Of a stretch of 44,503 bases of DNA, positions 33,777 to 42,499 are shown piece after piece. The first letter of the stretch is position 1. Each line of letters starts with the position of its first letter. Under the pieces are notes generated by a model, which worked only from the letters and a program-made list of their open reading frames with translations, was not told the DNA's origin and ran no database searches. The position numbers and the translations under genes are program-made. This DNA is from Actinokineospora xionganensis (GTDB lineage: Bacteria; Actinomycetota; Actinomycetes; Mycobacteriales; Pseudonocardiaceae), in assembly GCF_014323725.1 (NCBI RefSeq), contig NZ_JABVED010000001.1:1-44503 (forward strand), read 5' to 3'.

Positions 33777-35018
33777 TCAGCGCAGCACTTTCAATTGTTT
33801 GTCCTGCTTGGCGCGCAGCAGCCTGCCCGCGCGCAGTGCGATCTCCAGGTCCAGTCGCGATGTCGAGTCGTCCAACTGGTCGCCGAAGAGTTTCTCCACC
33901 AATTTCATGCGGTAACGCACGGTTTGTGGGTGGATGTTGAGCCGGTCGGCCATTTCCGGGGCGCTGCCACGGGTCTCCAGCCAGGCCAGCATCGTCTCCG
34001 ATGCCCGCGTGCGCTGCTTGTCGGTCAGCCCGGTCAACGGCGCCAGGGCGCGCTCGTAGAGCTGTTCGATCAGGAACTCGTCACCGAGCAGCCACAGCGT
34101 GGACAAGTGGTCGCGGCACCAGATGACCTCGCGGTCCGGGAGCACCCCGCGGTCGACCAGGTCCATTGCCCGCCGCGCCCATCGCAGCGAGGACGGCGCC
34201 GTGGCCAGCGGGACGACCGGGCCCACGCACACCCGCCTGCCCCGCAACCGCTCGGTGAGCAGCGGCAGGTGCGCGTCCGGGTCGGCGCTGATCACGCAGG
34301 GGACGTCGCCGTCGAGGTCCATCAGCACCTCGGGTGGCGTCGGTGCGCCCCAGTCGCCATCGGGCAGGTCGGCGTGTTCGACGACGATCACCGAGACCTC
34401 CTCGGGAACCTGCCAACCCACCTGGCTGCCGAGCGCGGCCACGGCCTTCGGCGACGCGGGTTCGTCGGCCAGCAGCAGGTCCACCAGCCGCTGCCTGCGC
34501 CGTTCGACCACCCCGGCGGACTCCGCCTGGGCGGCGGTGTACCCCTCGATCGACAGGCCGGAGATCTCGTCGACGTAGGCGAAGATGGCCTCCGCGGCGA
34601 CGGTGAACATCGCCGTCGGCAGCCGCTGCTGCTGACCCCAGGCCGCGACGTGGCGCCACGCGACCCGGCCGCCCACCCGGTAGGCGGTCTGCAGGCAGTC
34701 CAGGCTGCGGCCCTCGGCGAACTCGACCCGCCCGAGCTGGCGGAACATGGCCGCCCACTTCTCGTTCTGCGACCCGCCGACGCCGACGGTGTCGAGGATG
34801 CGCAGCACCGCCTGCTCCACCCCGGCGGTCATGATCGCGCCGAAATGCCCCTTGAGCGGACGTGCGTATTCGGGCACCGCGTGCTGGATCTCGCGAATCA
34901 TGTCCTGGGTCAGCCTGCCGACCATCGGATGGAACTTCACCACCAACTCGCGCGGCAGTGAAGCCCACAACGCGGTGGCCCGCTCCTGGGTCCGCGTAAC
35001 CCGATCAGCGGCCATCAT
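33777..35018 (-). CDS. PucR-type transcriptional regulator 2
   Basis: About 413 residues, paralogous to the regulator downstream. Equivalent blocks include DCLQTAYRVGGRVAWRHV, AEAIFAYVDEISGLSIEGY and the C-terminal HTH HPQTVRYRMKLVEKLFGDQL. The start is taken at the ATG pair 35018/35015. AGGGGG lies 2 bases before the first and 5 before the second, so 35015 may be the true one. A longer frame to 35114 lacks a ribosome-binding site. The 210-base gap to the first regulator suggests separate promoters. A 17-bp palindrome lies about 200 bases upstream. Confidence 0.85.
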   Translation of the reverse strand: MMAADRVTRTQERATALWASLPRELVVKFHPMVGRLTQDMIREIQHAVPEYARPLKGHFGAIMTAGVEQAVLRILDTVGVGGSQNEKWAAMFRQLGRVEFAEGRSLDCLQTAYRVGGRVAWRHVAAWGQQQRLPTAMFTVAAEAIFAYVDEISGLSIEGYTAAQAESAGVVERRRQRLVDLLLADEPASPKAVAALGSQVGWQVPEEVSVIVVEHADLPDGDWGAPTPPEVLMDLDGDVPCVISADPDAHLPLLTERLRGRRVCVGPVVPLATAPSSLRWARRAMDLVDRGVLPDREVIWCRDHLSTLWLLGDEFLIEQLYERALAPLTGLTDKQRTRASETMLAWLETRGSAPEMADRLNIHPQTVRYRMKLVEKLFGDQLDDSTSRLDLEIALRAGRLLRAKQDKQLKVLR

Positions 35019-35459
35019 CGCCCCCTGGAGGTCATTTAACGAAACATATCGGTCGGCCGAATGGCCGGAAGTCGGCTGTGCACGACGGTAGGTTCGGCGG
35101 CCGGTTTGTGTCAAACTGCGATGGCCCTTTTCCGAAGCTGCGTCCTATCGGGTGAAGCAACTCCGCGCTTTCTTGAGCGATAGTGATGCAGGTGCCGCCG
35201 GAGTCGTGCGATCCGAACAACAACGATTGTTGTCGACGTCGAACGGGTCGCTTCCCGGCGGGTAGCCGCGCCGGACAAGCCGCGGGCGTCTTTCTGTTGG
35301 TTGTTGATAAATCCCGTCAGGCGCCCGGTGTGATGCTTGCCGCCGATCGCAACCCGCCAGTAACGTCCGTTTCCCCGGCAACGGCGCGATCGGCGGAATT
35401 CTTTCCGGCCGGGCGGCGCCCGTTTCCGATCTTGCCGACGTCCCCTAAGGAAGCCGACC
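35019..35459. other. Divergent intergenic region between PucR 2 and the lipoprotein
   Basis: About 440 bases without a credible gene. It should contain promoters for both divergent genes. The clearest element is the palindrome at 35217-35233. AAGGAAG lies before the lipoprotein ATG. I could not place -35/-10 boxes with confidence. Confidence 0.5.
35217..35233. promoter_or_regulatory. 17-bp palindrome, candidate operator
   Basis: ACAACAA-CGA-TTGTTGT has perfect 7-bp arms around 3 bases. It is AT-rich against the local background and lies between the divergent PucR and lipoprotein genes. A PucR or other dimeric regulator is a plausible ligand. Confidence 0.45.
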
Positions 35460-36014
35460 ATGATTCGACGTTTTGTCGCCGCTGTCGCGGTGACCGCGTC
35501 CGCCTGTACCGCGCTCGCCGGGTGCGGCTCGGATGATGACAAGGCCAACGATCCCGCGATCGCCTGGTCCGACAGCGTCTGCAAGACGATCGAGGCGGGT
35601 GCGGGGAAGCTGCAGCAGCTGCCCGCGGTCGACCCGAGCAACCCGCAGGCCGCGAAGGACAGCCTCGTCGTCTACCTCGGCCACCTCTCGGAGGCACTGG
35701 TCGGAGTCTCCGACGGGCTCAAGTCCGCCGGCTCGCCGCCGGTCAAGGACGGACAGGCCACTTTGGACAAGGCGATGACGACCTTGACCACGACGAAATC
35801 GACGATCGACACCGCGAAGACGAAGCTGCAGGCGGCGGCGGTGACGGATCAGGCGACGTTCCAGGCGGCGATCTCGGACATCTCCAAGGTGATGGCGACA
35901 CTGACGAACGCCGAGGGCCCCGCCAAGGACTTCAAGGAGAACCCGGAGTTGGCGGCGGCCTTCAAGGCCGCGCCGACTTGTCAGAAGGTCGAGGGGGCGC
36001 AGGCGCCGGCATAG
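35460..36014 (+). CDS. Small secreted lipoprotein of unknown function
   Basis: 184 residues. The signal sequence RRFVAAVAVTASACTALAGC ends in lipobox LAGC, with an acidic start after the lipidated Cys (GSDDDK). The mature part is almost all helical, with Thr/Lys/Ala-rich heptad-like segments (TTLTTTKSTIDTAKTKL) and two further Cys (in DSVCKTIE and PTCQKVEG) that could form a disulfide. I do not recognise a characterised family. It is monocistronic, ended by a strong hairpin. Confidence 0.8.
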   Translation: MIRRFVAAVAVTASACTALAGCGSDDDKANDPAIAWSDSVCKTIEAGAGKLQQLPAVDPSNPQAAKDSLVVYLGHLSEALVGVSDGLKSAGSPPVKDGQATLDKAMTTLTTTKSTIDTAKTKLQAAAVTDQATFQAAISDISKVMATLTNAEGPAKDFKENPELAAAFKAAPTCQKVEGAQAPA

Positions 36015-36031
36015 CTCTGGCTGTGTTCGGC

Positions 36032-36077
36032 CGCGGTCGGTGAGCCACGACGCCCGGTGGCTCACCGGCCGCGTTTT
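36032..36077 (+). terminator. Rho-independent terminator of the lipoprotein gene
   Basis: A 17-bp stem (arms 36032-36048 and 36057-36073, one G-U wobble) with an 8-base loop is followed by TTTT (36074-36077). It starts 17 bases after the stop. Confidence 0.88.
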
Positions 36078-36132
36078 CCGTTACCCACCCCCAACTCCCA
36101 CCCGCACCCCACGCCCCACCCGCGAGTCCCAC

Positions 36133-36207
36133 GTTCGCGACAGCGAGTTCGGCGTTCGCGACAGCGAGTTCGGCGTTCGCGACAGCGAGTTCGGCGTTCG
36201 CGACAGC
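36133..36207. repeat. 21-bp tandem repeat, 3.6 copies
   Basis: The unit GTTCGCGACAGCGAGTTCGGC occurs exactly three times (36133-36153, 36154-36174, 36175-36195), followed by 12 bases of a fourth copy. It lies between the lipoprotein terminator and the stop of the convergent exporter permease. Within a unit, GTTCGCGA and TCGGC invite weak pairing. There are no spacers, so it is not CRISPR. Confidence 0.9.
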
Positions 36208-36259
36208 CGACTTCCGCGTTCAGGACCGCGAGCCGCGTGCGTGACGAAGGGTGGATCTT

Positions 36260-37111
36260 CTACCGGGTGCGCCGGAAGTTGCGGGCGGCGATGACCGCGC
36301 CCGCCGTGGCCGTGGCCGCCACCAGACCGATCGCGGCGGCGAGTGCCCAACCCACTGGCTTTCCCAGGCACAGCGCCCTGATCGCGTCGATCGCGTAGGT
36401 CACCGGGTTCACCGTCGAGACCACCCTGATCCACCCGGGCATCGCTTCCACCGGCATGTAGGCGCTGGAGGCGAACATCAGGGGGAACATCACGATGAAC
36501 GAGATGGCCTGCATGGTCTCCGGCTTCCCCTGCCACGTCGCCAAGGCGACGAAGACCCAGCCCATGCCCCATCCGAAGACGATGGTCAGCGCCACCGCCG
36601 CGACCACTCCGCCGATCCCCGCCGGGGTGAAGTCCAGTACCGCGACCGCGACCGCGATCGCCACCACCACCTGCACGGCCAGCCGCACCGCGTCCGACAG
36701 CGTTCTCGCCACCAGGACCGAGAAGAGGCTGATCGGCATGGTTCTGAGTCTGCCGATGAAGCCGGTGTAGATCTCGGTCAGCATGCCGACACCCGAGCTC
36801 ATCGCGGTGGTCATGGCGATGTTCACCAGGGTGGCGGGCATCAGGTAGTTGATGTAGCCCTGGTACTGCACCACTCCGGGCAGGTTGCCGATGCCGCTGA
36901 ACACCTGGCTGAACAGCAGCAGCATCACGACCGGCTGCAGCAGACCGAAGAACACCAGACGGTAGTCGCCGAAGGCGGTGCGCAGCGAGCGCAGGGTCAG
37001 GACCCTGATCTGGGTGGACACGGTGCTTCCCGCCCAGCCGACTCGCCTGCCGAGGTAGAGCTGGACGGTGTCGTCGTCGCGGCCTCTGGTCCGCAGGGCG
37101 TGGCGGCTCAT
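36260..37111 (-). CDS. ABC-2 type permease, DrrB-like
   Basis: A 283-residue membrane subunit of an ABC exporter. It has six hydrophobic segments (for example LVFFGLLQPVVMLLLFSQVF and AISFIVMFPLMFASSAYMPV) and the conserved ABC-2 ending P-GW-R-V-NPVTYAIDAIRAL. DrrB-type permeases export hydrophobic drugs or lipids. The ATG start overlaps the stop of the ATPase gene by ATGA, so the two are translationally coupled. Confidence 0.9.
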   Translation of the reverse strand: MSRHALRTRGRDDDTVQLYLGRRVGWAGSTVSTQIRVLTLRSLRTAFGDYRLVFFGLLQPVVMLLLFSQVFSGIGNLPGVVQYQGYINYLMPATLVNIAMTTAMSSGVGMLTEIYTGFIGRLRTMPISLFSVLVARTLSDAVRLAVQVVVAIAVAVAVLDFTPAGIGGVVAAVALTIVFGWGMGWVFVALATWQGKPETMQAISFIVMFPLMFASSAYMPVEAMPGWIRVVSTVNPVTYAIDAIRALCLGKPVGWALAAAIGLVAATATAGAVIAARNFRRTR

Positions 37112-38052
37112 GCCGGAGTCCGAGCGGCGTTGTGGAGGGCTATGTAGACGTCGTCCAGCGTGGGTTCGGTGACAGTCAGGTCGACGGGGATGACCGACCA
37201 GGTGTCCAGCGCCCGCACCAGTGCCGAGATCTCACGGCCGGTGGCGACGGGGACGGTGATCGCGCACAGCGGTTCGTCGGCGAGCGGCGCCATTCCGGCG
37301 AACATCAGGGCGTCGGCGGCGCGGCGGGTGATGAAGGGGTCGGCGAAGGTGACCTTGGCGGTGCGGGTGCCGACCCTGCCCTTGAGTTCCGCGGGCGTCC
37401 CCCGGGCGACGATGTGCCCGCCCGCCAACACGATGATGTCGCGGGCCAGCCGGTCGGCCTCGTCGAGGTACTGGGTGGTCAGCACGACCGAGGTGCCGTT
37501 GGCGGCGAGTTGTTCGACGAACGTCCACAGTTCGCTGCGGCTGATCGGGTCCAGGCCGGTGGTGGGTTCGTCGAGGAACAGCACGTCGGGCTTGCCCAGC
37601 AGGCTGGCCGCCAGGTCCAGTCTTCGCTTCATGCCGCCCGAATAGGTGGCGGCCTTGCGGTTCGCGGCCTGGGCCAGGTCGAACATCTCGATCAGCTCAT
37701 CGGCCCGCGCCGCGGCCCGGCGGGCGCCCGCGCCGAGGAGGCGGGCGATGAGGATCAGGTTGGCGCGCCCGCTCAGGGTTTCGTCGACGGCCACGAACTG
37801 GCCGGACATGCCGATGCACTTGCGCACCAGGTGACCGGCCTCGACGACGTCGAAGCCGCACACCGTGGCCGTGCCGGAGGTCGGGAGAGTGCGGGTGGCG
37901 AGGATATCGACCAGGGTTGTCTTCCCCGCGCCGTTGTGGCCGAGGATGCCGAGGATGGTGCCGGGGCCGACGGCCAGGTTGACATCGACCAGCGCGGTCA
38001 CCGGGCCATAGGACTTGCCCAGGCCGACGACACTGATGCGCGGTCGTTGCAT
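37108..38052 (-). CDS. ABC exporter ATP-binding protein, DrrA-like
   Basis: 314 residues. Walker A is GHNGAGKTT, signature YSGGMKRRLD, Walker B VLFLDEPTTGLD, H-loop region TTQYLDEADRLA. The C-terminal regulatory domain (after residue ~230, ending TEPTLDDVYIAL) matches the DrrA/daunorubicin-resistance subfamily. With the downstream permease it forms a two-gene exporter. The start is ATG 38052 (MQRPRIS). In-frame starts at 38073 and 38097 are possible but extend before the conserved part. The substrate is unknown; export of the neighbouring synthase product is conceivable but 18 kb away. Confidence 0.9.
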   Translation of the reverse strand: MQRPRISVVGLGKSYGPVTALVDVNLAVGPGTILGILGHNGAGKTTLVDILATRTLPTSGTATVCGFDVVEAGHLVRKCIGMSGQFVAVDETLSGRANLILIARLLGAGARRAAARADELIEMFDLAQAANRKAATYSGGMKRRLDLAASLLGKPDVLFLDEPTTGLDPISRSELWTFVEQLAANGTSVVLTTQYLDEADRLARDIIVLAGGHIVARGTPAELKGRVGTRTAKVTFADPFITRRAADALMFAGMAPLADEPLCAITVPVATGREISALVRALDTWSVIPVDLTVTEPTLDDVYIALHNAARTPA

Positions 38053-38208
38053 CCCTGATTCCCGTCGCCTCGACACCCCGTTCCCAACGGCCAACATACC
38101 GAGTGAATCCGCTGCTCAGACCGCACGAAGCATTTTCGAAATCGATCACCGCGGGGTTACTGCGGGCCGGGTGGACTGCCGCGCGAAGACTTATCCGGAA
38201 ATGACAAC

Positions 38209-39387
38209 TCACGCCGAACGGGGATCGGGCAGCGGTGCGTAGTACTGGCGGGAGCGGCCATCGGCGTCGAACGCCCCCATGATCCGCTGGGCCGGGACCT
38301 CGATCATCCAGTAGCTCAGGTACGACACCGGGATCGTGGCCCCGAGCAGCAGACCGGCGGTCACCAGGAACGCCGTCGGCCCGCCCGCCGGGGTCGGCAG
38401 CAGACCGGCGCTGTCGAGCACCCGCAGCAGCGGCTCGTGCCAGATGTAGAGGCTGTAGCTGACCATGCTCAACGAGAGCATCGGCGGCCACCGCAGCCAG
38501 TACGGGCCAGGTCCCGTGCTCAGCGCGGTCGCCGCGATGAGCAGCATGATGCCCGTGCCGAAGAACGTGTGCGTGAACGTGTCCGGCAGGTGCGCGTAGC
38601 GCAGCCACACGCCCGCGGCGACGACCGCGCCGCCGCTGAGCCCGACCAGGGTGCGCACGGCGGCGTTGGGCCACCGCACCCCGGCGGCGGACGCCACGGC
38701 CAGCAGCATGCCGACCGCGAAGATGTCGAGTTTCGCCACCGGGTTGAACCAGATCGACCAGCCCTCGATCGGGAACCCGCGCAGGTACACCGCCCAGACC
38801 TTGTACAGCAGGCTGATCACGATCAGGAAGGCCGGAACCGCCACCATGACGGTGATCCGCTTGCGCCGCGACGCCACTGGCGTCAGGTACCGCTGCCCGA
38901 CGGCGCCCAGCAGGGCCAACAGGAGATAGAAGTGGGCCTCGACGCCGAGTGTCCACGCGGGACCGTCGGTGTAGAAGATCTTCTCGTCGCTCCACACGTG
39001 CGTGAAAGTCAGGTGCAGCAGCAGATCCCGCCAGTCACCCGGCAGCACCGGGTTGCTGATCGACCACACGACCAGCACGACGATCATGTACAGCGGGATC
39101 AGCCGAACCGCCCGCCGCAGCAGGAAAGCCCGCGCGGGCCTTGGTTTCCCGACGCCGAGCACCGCCTTGGCGTAGGGCAGGCCGAGCAGGAACCCGGACA
39201 GGATGAAGAACATGTCCACCAACATGTCCGCGTTCATCAGCGCGTCGTGCCACAGCGTGCCCTGCAGCGGCCATGTCCAGTCCGCGCCGTACCGGTTGTG
39301 CTGGTAGGCATGGAAGACGACCACCACCAGCGCGGCGAGCGCCCGGTAGCCCTCCAGGTCGAACTTCCGCTGCGTGGGCGCCGTCAT
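38209..39387 (-). CDS. Acyltransferase-3 family integral membrane O-acyltransferase
   Basis: 392 residues. The family signature R-X10-H is present near the N-terminus (RALAALVVVVFHA), followed by about ten hydrophobic segments; MFFILSGFLLGLPYA and WTLGVEAHFYLLL are typical of AT3 enzymes. It transfers an acyl group, often acetyl, to extracytoplasmic carbohydrates. The ATG at 39387 overlaps the stop of the upstream GT2 gene by ATGA; a longer frame up to 39843 overlaps that gene and is not used. The coupling suggests it decorates the glycan made by the GT2. Confidence 0.88.
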   Translation of the reverse strand: MTAPTQRKFDLEGYRALAALVVVVFHAYQHNRYGADWTWPLQGTLWHDALMNADMLVDMFFILSGFLLGLPYAKAVLGVGKPRPARAFLLRRAVRLIPLYMIVVLVVWSISNPVLPGDWRDLLLHLTFTHVWSDEKIFYTDGPAWTLGVEAHFYLLLALLGAVGQRYLTPVASRRKRITVMVAVPAFLIVISLLYKVWAVYLRGFPIEGWSIWFNPVAKLDIFAVGMLLAVASAAGVRWPNAAVRTLVGLSGGAVVAAGVWLRYAHLPDTFTHTFFGTGIMLLIAATALSTGPGPYWLRWPPMLSLSMVSYSLYIWHEPLLRVLDSAGLLPTPAGGPTAFLVTAGLLLGATIPVSYLSYWMIEVPAQRIMGAFDADGRSRQYYAPLPDPRSA

Positions 39388-41330
39388 GAAGACCGCTCGC
39401 GGGGCGTGACGATCCACTGGCGTTCGCCCATCAGCTCCTTGAGGTGCGCGACGCGGCTGATCAGGTTCTTCAGCTCCGTGTAGAACAGCGTCGACACCAC
39501 CAGGTACGCGACGAACCAGCGGCGCCTGCGCCGGATCTCGGGGGCGGCCAGCCGGTAGGCGAACAACACCATGACCGGACCGGCCGTCAGCGTGTACAGC
39601 GAGGTCAGCACGAACGTCGGGATGGCCCAGTCGAGATTGGCAGGCCCGCCCGCGCGCCATGCCAGGTACGCGATGACCGGAACCATCTGCAGTGACAGCC
39701 ACGGGTAGACCTCGCGCCAGCCGAGCAGGAACGACGTGCCGAACTTGTTGCGCCCACTGAGTCGGTCCGACCGCAGCGCCACAGTGAGATGCCTGCGGGA
39801 GACCTGGCTCCACCCCTGGGCCCAGCGCATCCGCTGGTTCCACAGCGCCCGCAGCGTGACCGGTGCGAGTTCGCGGCTGAGCAGCAGCGGGTCGTATACC
39901 AGCCGATAGCCGTCGAGCAGCGCGCGGAACGACGAGTCGATGTCCTCGGTGAGCATGTGCCCGTGCATCCGCAGGTCGCGCAGAACGGCGGTCGACCAGA
40001 AGCCGTTGGACCCGCCGAACAAGCCGAACTGGTGCAGCTGCGCTCGGCCGGAATGGCTTACCGCGTAGATGGATTCGAACTCGACCGCCACCGTGCGGGA
40101 CACCCAGGAAGCGCCGCCGTTGCGGATCACGCAGTGGCCCTGGACGACGTCCGCGCCCGCCGCGAGCCAGTGCCAGGCCCGGCGGTAGGCGTCGGTGTCG
40201 GGCTGGTGGTCGGCGTCGAAGACCCCGGTGAACACACCGTCGACGACCTGCAGCGCCGCGTTCACGTTCTGCGCCTTGGAGGTGGACCCGTCCACCCGCA
40301 GCAGGACGAGCCGCCGGTCACGGGCCGCCAGGTCCCGCAGTTCGTCCTCGACCGGCAGGTCGTGCGGGGTGTTGTAGGCCAGGACGATCTGCAGCCTGCC
40401 CGGGTAGTCCTGGGCGAGGAACGCGCGCAGCGTCTCGACGATCGTCTCCGCCTCGTTGGGCAGGTACGCCGCGATCACCGCCGAGGCGGGCGGGTAGTGC
40501 CGCGGCGCGGGCGGCAGCTTCGGCGGGTCGAGCGCGTGCAGCCCCTCCGCCCAGATCAGCGCCGAGGTGATGACCAGCGCGGCGGTGACGACCAGATACG
40601 CGGGTGTCGCCAGGTCTATTCCGAGCTGGTAGAGCCCGAGCAGGGCCAGGAACGGCATGAGGATGCCGAGTATCAGCGTCAGCAGCACCTGCAGCGTCGT
40701 GCGCACCGACCGCGGCAGCCACGCGGGCGACTTCCGCGGCTCGTCGGCCCGCCAGCGGCGCGGGATCAGGTCGAGGTGGCTGCCCGCGACGACACCGGCC
40801 GCCTGGGCCTGGCTCAACAAAGCGGGCACCGGGGTCTCCGGGTGCGCGCTGGTCCAGCCGCAAATGGGCGTGACCTGCACGCTGTCTCGGCCCAGCCGGA
40901 TCTCGGTGCGGCTGATCCGGGCGGCCATGGCGCCGAGTCTGCGGCTGACCTGGCGGTCGGCGGTCCCGCGGAGCAGCACGGCGATCCCGTCGTCGCCGTC
41001 CAGCCCGATCAGCTCGTGCCGGGACAGGTCCGCGCTGAGCATCGCCGCGGCCTGGTCGTGGACGTGGGCGAGTCCCTGGCGGCCGAACCGGGAAATGATC
41101 CGGTCGCACTCGGCGAAGCGGAGCACCGCCACGACCGGCGCCCGGCGTGAGCGCTCGCCCGCGGCGAGGACTTCGGCGACCTCACGCGCCCAGGTCTCGC
41201 GGTCGGCCCACCGGTGCCGCTGGGGGTACCACTGCCCGGCCCCGGCGTGCCGGGGGAGCCGCAGCGTCCGCGGCTCGGCGCTGCCGCCGGAGGGCTCCAG
41301 CTTGACCGGGCCGTTGGTCAGCATCGCCAT
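39384..41330 (-). CDS. Processive GT2 glycosyltransferase with N-terminal degenerate GGDEF-like domain
   Basis: 648 residues. Residues ~62-190 look like a GGDEF fold without cyclase residues: VVAVLRFAECDRIISRFG and the signature loop LDGDDGIAVLL (111-115 in place of GGDEF). Two membrane segments (213-235, 245-262) precede a family-2 catalytic domain: D348GS, FDAD (371-374), LTED (460-463) and QRMRW (499-503), the D,D,D,QxxRW set of cellulose/hyaluronan-type polymerases. Three further membrane segments close it. It probably makes and exports a polysaccharide or glycan. The degenerate domain may bind a nucleotide or act as a scaffold (inference). The first gene of a two-gene unit, with a -35/-10 pair about 115 bases upstream. 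Confidence 0.88.
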   Translation of the reverse strand: MAMLTNGPVKLEPSGGSAEPRTLRLPRHAGAGQWYPQRHRWADRETWAREVAEVLAAGERSRRAPVVAVLRFAECDRIISRFGRQGLAHVHDQAAAMLSADLSRHELIGLDGDDGIAVLLRGTADRQVSRRLGAMAARISRTEIRLGRDSVQVTPICGWTSAHPETPVPALLSQAQAAGVVAGSHLDLIPRRWRADEPRKSPAWLPRSVRTTLQVLLTLILGILMPFLALLGLYQLGIDLATPAYLVVTAALVITSALIWAEGLHALDPPKLPPAPRHYPPASAVIAAYLPNEAETIVETLRAFLAQDYPGRLQIVLAYNTPHDLPVEDELRDLAARDRRLVLLRVDGSTSKAQNVNAALQVVDGVFTGVFDADHQPDTDAYRRAWHWLAAGADVVQGHCVIRNGGASWVSRTVAVEFESIYAVSHSGRAQLHQFGLFGGSNGFWSTAVLRDLRMHGHMLTEDIDSSFRALLDGYRLVYDPLLLSRELAPVTLRALWNQRMRWAQGWSQVSRRHLTVALRSDRLSGRNKFGTSFLLGWREVYPWLSLQMVPVIAYLAWRAGGPANLDWAIPTFVLTSLYTLTAGPVMVLFAYRLAAPEIRRRRRWFVAYLVVSTLFYTELKNLISRVAHLKELMGERQWIVTPRERSS

Positions 41331-41693
41331 TCCCGGATTCCTGGAAGTGTCCGAGAGGTAAATTTTCGATTAGTCAGAAAGAATGTGACGGGAGTCATTA
41401 TGTATTCACCCGATCAAGGTAGCCGAGCGATTTGCTTCATACAGAGAGCTATCCCAGTGGGCTGTACGTGTCAACGTAGGTCGACTATATGGAGTGAATC
41501 TCTTAACCAGGCACACGCATCCGTAACGTTCATTGTTCACTCCAGACAACTGCTCCATCCGGCCTAGCGGTTCGCCGAGTGGTCAAGCGGAGCGCGGCCG
41601 GTCCTTGTACGGTCGATCCGTCGTCCGGTCGGTCTCGCCCGTGCGCCGACCCCACAGTCCCGACAGGAGTGACCCCACGGTGAGGAGCGGAGC
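41331..41693. other. Divergent intergenic region, GT2 and DUF6766-like genes
   Basis: About 360 bases, relatively AT-rich in its first half, with no gene. It holds the promoter at 41446-41474 (minus). Plus-strand signals for the DUF6766-like gene must lie in 41550-41690; I could not assign them. Confidence 0.5.
41446..41474 (-). promoter_or_regulatory. Sigma-70-like promoter for the GT2-acyltransferase operon
   Basis: On the minus strand: consensus TTGACA (41474-41469), 17-base spacer, then TAGCTC (41451-41446). The implied start is near 41439, giving a leader of about 110 bases. Confidence 0.5.
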
Positions 41694-42368
41694 ATGCGGC
41701 GCTTCCTTCGCGACAACGGCCTGACACTGGGGTTCGGCGCCCTGTTCCTGGGCGCGCTGATCGGGCAGGCGTTCGCCGGTCACGCGGACATGAACAACAA
41801 GCGGCTGAGCAACGACCTCGACGCCCTCGGGCTCGGCGACTACCTCACGTCCTCCGATTTCGCCGTCGACGTGGCGGAGAACTGGCAGTCCGAATATCTG
41901 CAGTTCTTCCTGTTCGTCATGGCCACGATCTGGCTCATTCAGCGCGGATCGCCGGAATCGAAGCAGCCGTCGGAGGTGGGTCTGGAAAGTGACGAGAAGC
42001 AGCAACTCGGCAAACACATCAGGCCCGACTCACCCGCGTGGGCGAGGGCGGGCGGATGGCGTACTCAACTGTTCTCCCGGTCACTCGGACTCACCATGGC
42101 CGGGCTGTTCCTGCTGTGCTGGCTCGCGCAGTTCGTCGCGGGCCGCGCCGCCCACAACGGCGAGCAGCTCACCTCCTTCCAGGACCCGCTCGGCGCAGGG
42201 GAGTACCTGCTGTCGGCGGACTTCTGGAATCGTTCGCTGCAGAACTGGCAGTCCGAGTTCCTGGCCATCGGTTCCATGGCCATCCTCAGCGTCTACCTGC
42301 GGCAGCGCGGCTCACCGGAGTCCAAGCCGGTCGGCGCCGCGCACACCGTCACCGAGGAGTCGGGCTGA
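41694..42368 (+). CDS. DUF6766-like membrane protein with internal duplication
   Basis: 224 residues and about four membrane segments. The two halves are repeats of each other. Each has a hydrophobic segment, then LG-(D/E)YL-(T/L)S-DF, then NWQSE(Y/F)L, a second hydrophobic segment and QRGSPESK. NWQSEYLQFF and NWQSEFLAIG are the best-preserved blocks. From memory this matches the small actinobacterial family DUF6766; its function is unknown. The ATG follows GGTGAGGAGCGGAGC. The region between halves is charged and cytoplasmic-looking. Confidence 0.78.
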   Translation: MRRFLRDNGLTLGFGALFLGALIGQAFAGHADMNNKRLSNDLDALGLGDYLTSSDFAVDVAENWQSEYLQFFLFVMATIWLIQRGSPESKQPSEVGLESDEKQQLGKHIRPDSPAWARAGGWRTQLFSRSLGLTMAGLFLLCWLAQFVAGRAAHNGEQLTSFQDPLGAGEYLLSADFWNRSLQNWQSEFLAIGSMAILSVYLRQRGSPESKPVGAAHTVTEESG

Positions 42369-42499
42369 AGATGCTCCTGCGTTCGGGCTGGCGAGGAATC
42401 GGGTGCGGACGACCAGCCAAGGCCGAAGTGTGCCGTCCGCCTGCCGTGACTCACTGGTGTCTCCCGACTTTGTCGGGGGTGTTCGTTAGCTTGATCGGC

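Noticed and set aside
36133..36207. CRISPR array
   Set aside because: Repeats are contiguous with no spacers and no cas genes are in the window.
39388..39843. N-terminal extension of the acyltransferase
   Set aside because: It lies inside the GT2 gene in another frame. ATG 39387 gives the classic ATGA coupling and the R-X10-H motif at the normal position.
42038..42499. Upstream extension of the TnpB frame
   Set aside because: It overlaps the DUF6766-like gene in another frame; the TnpB N-terminus starts naturally at ATG 42500.
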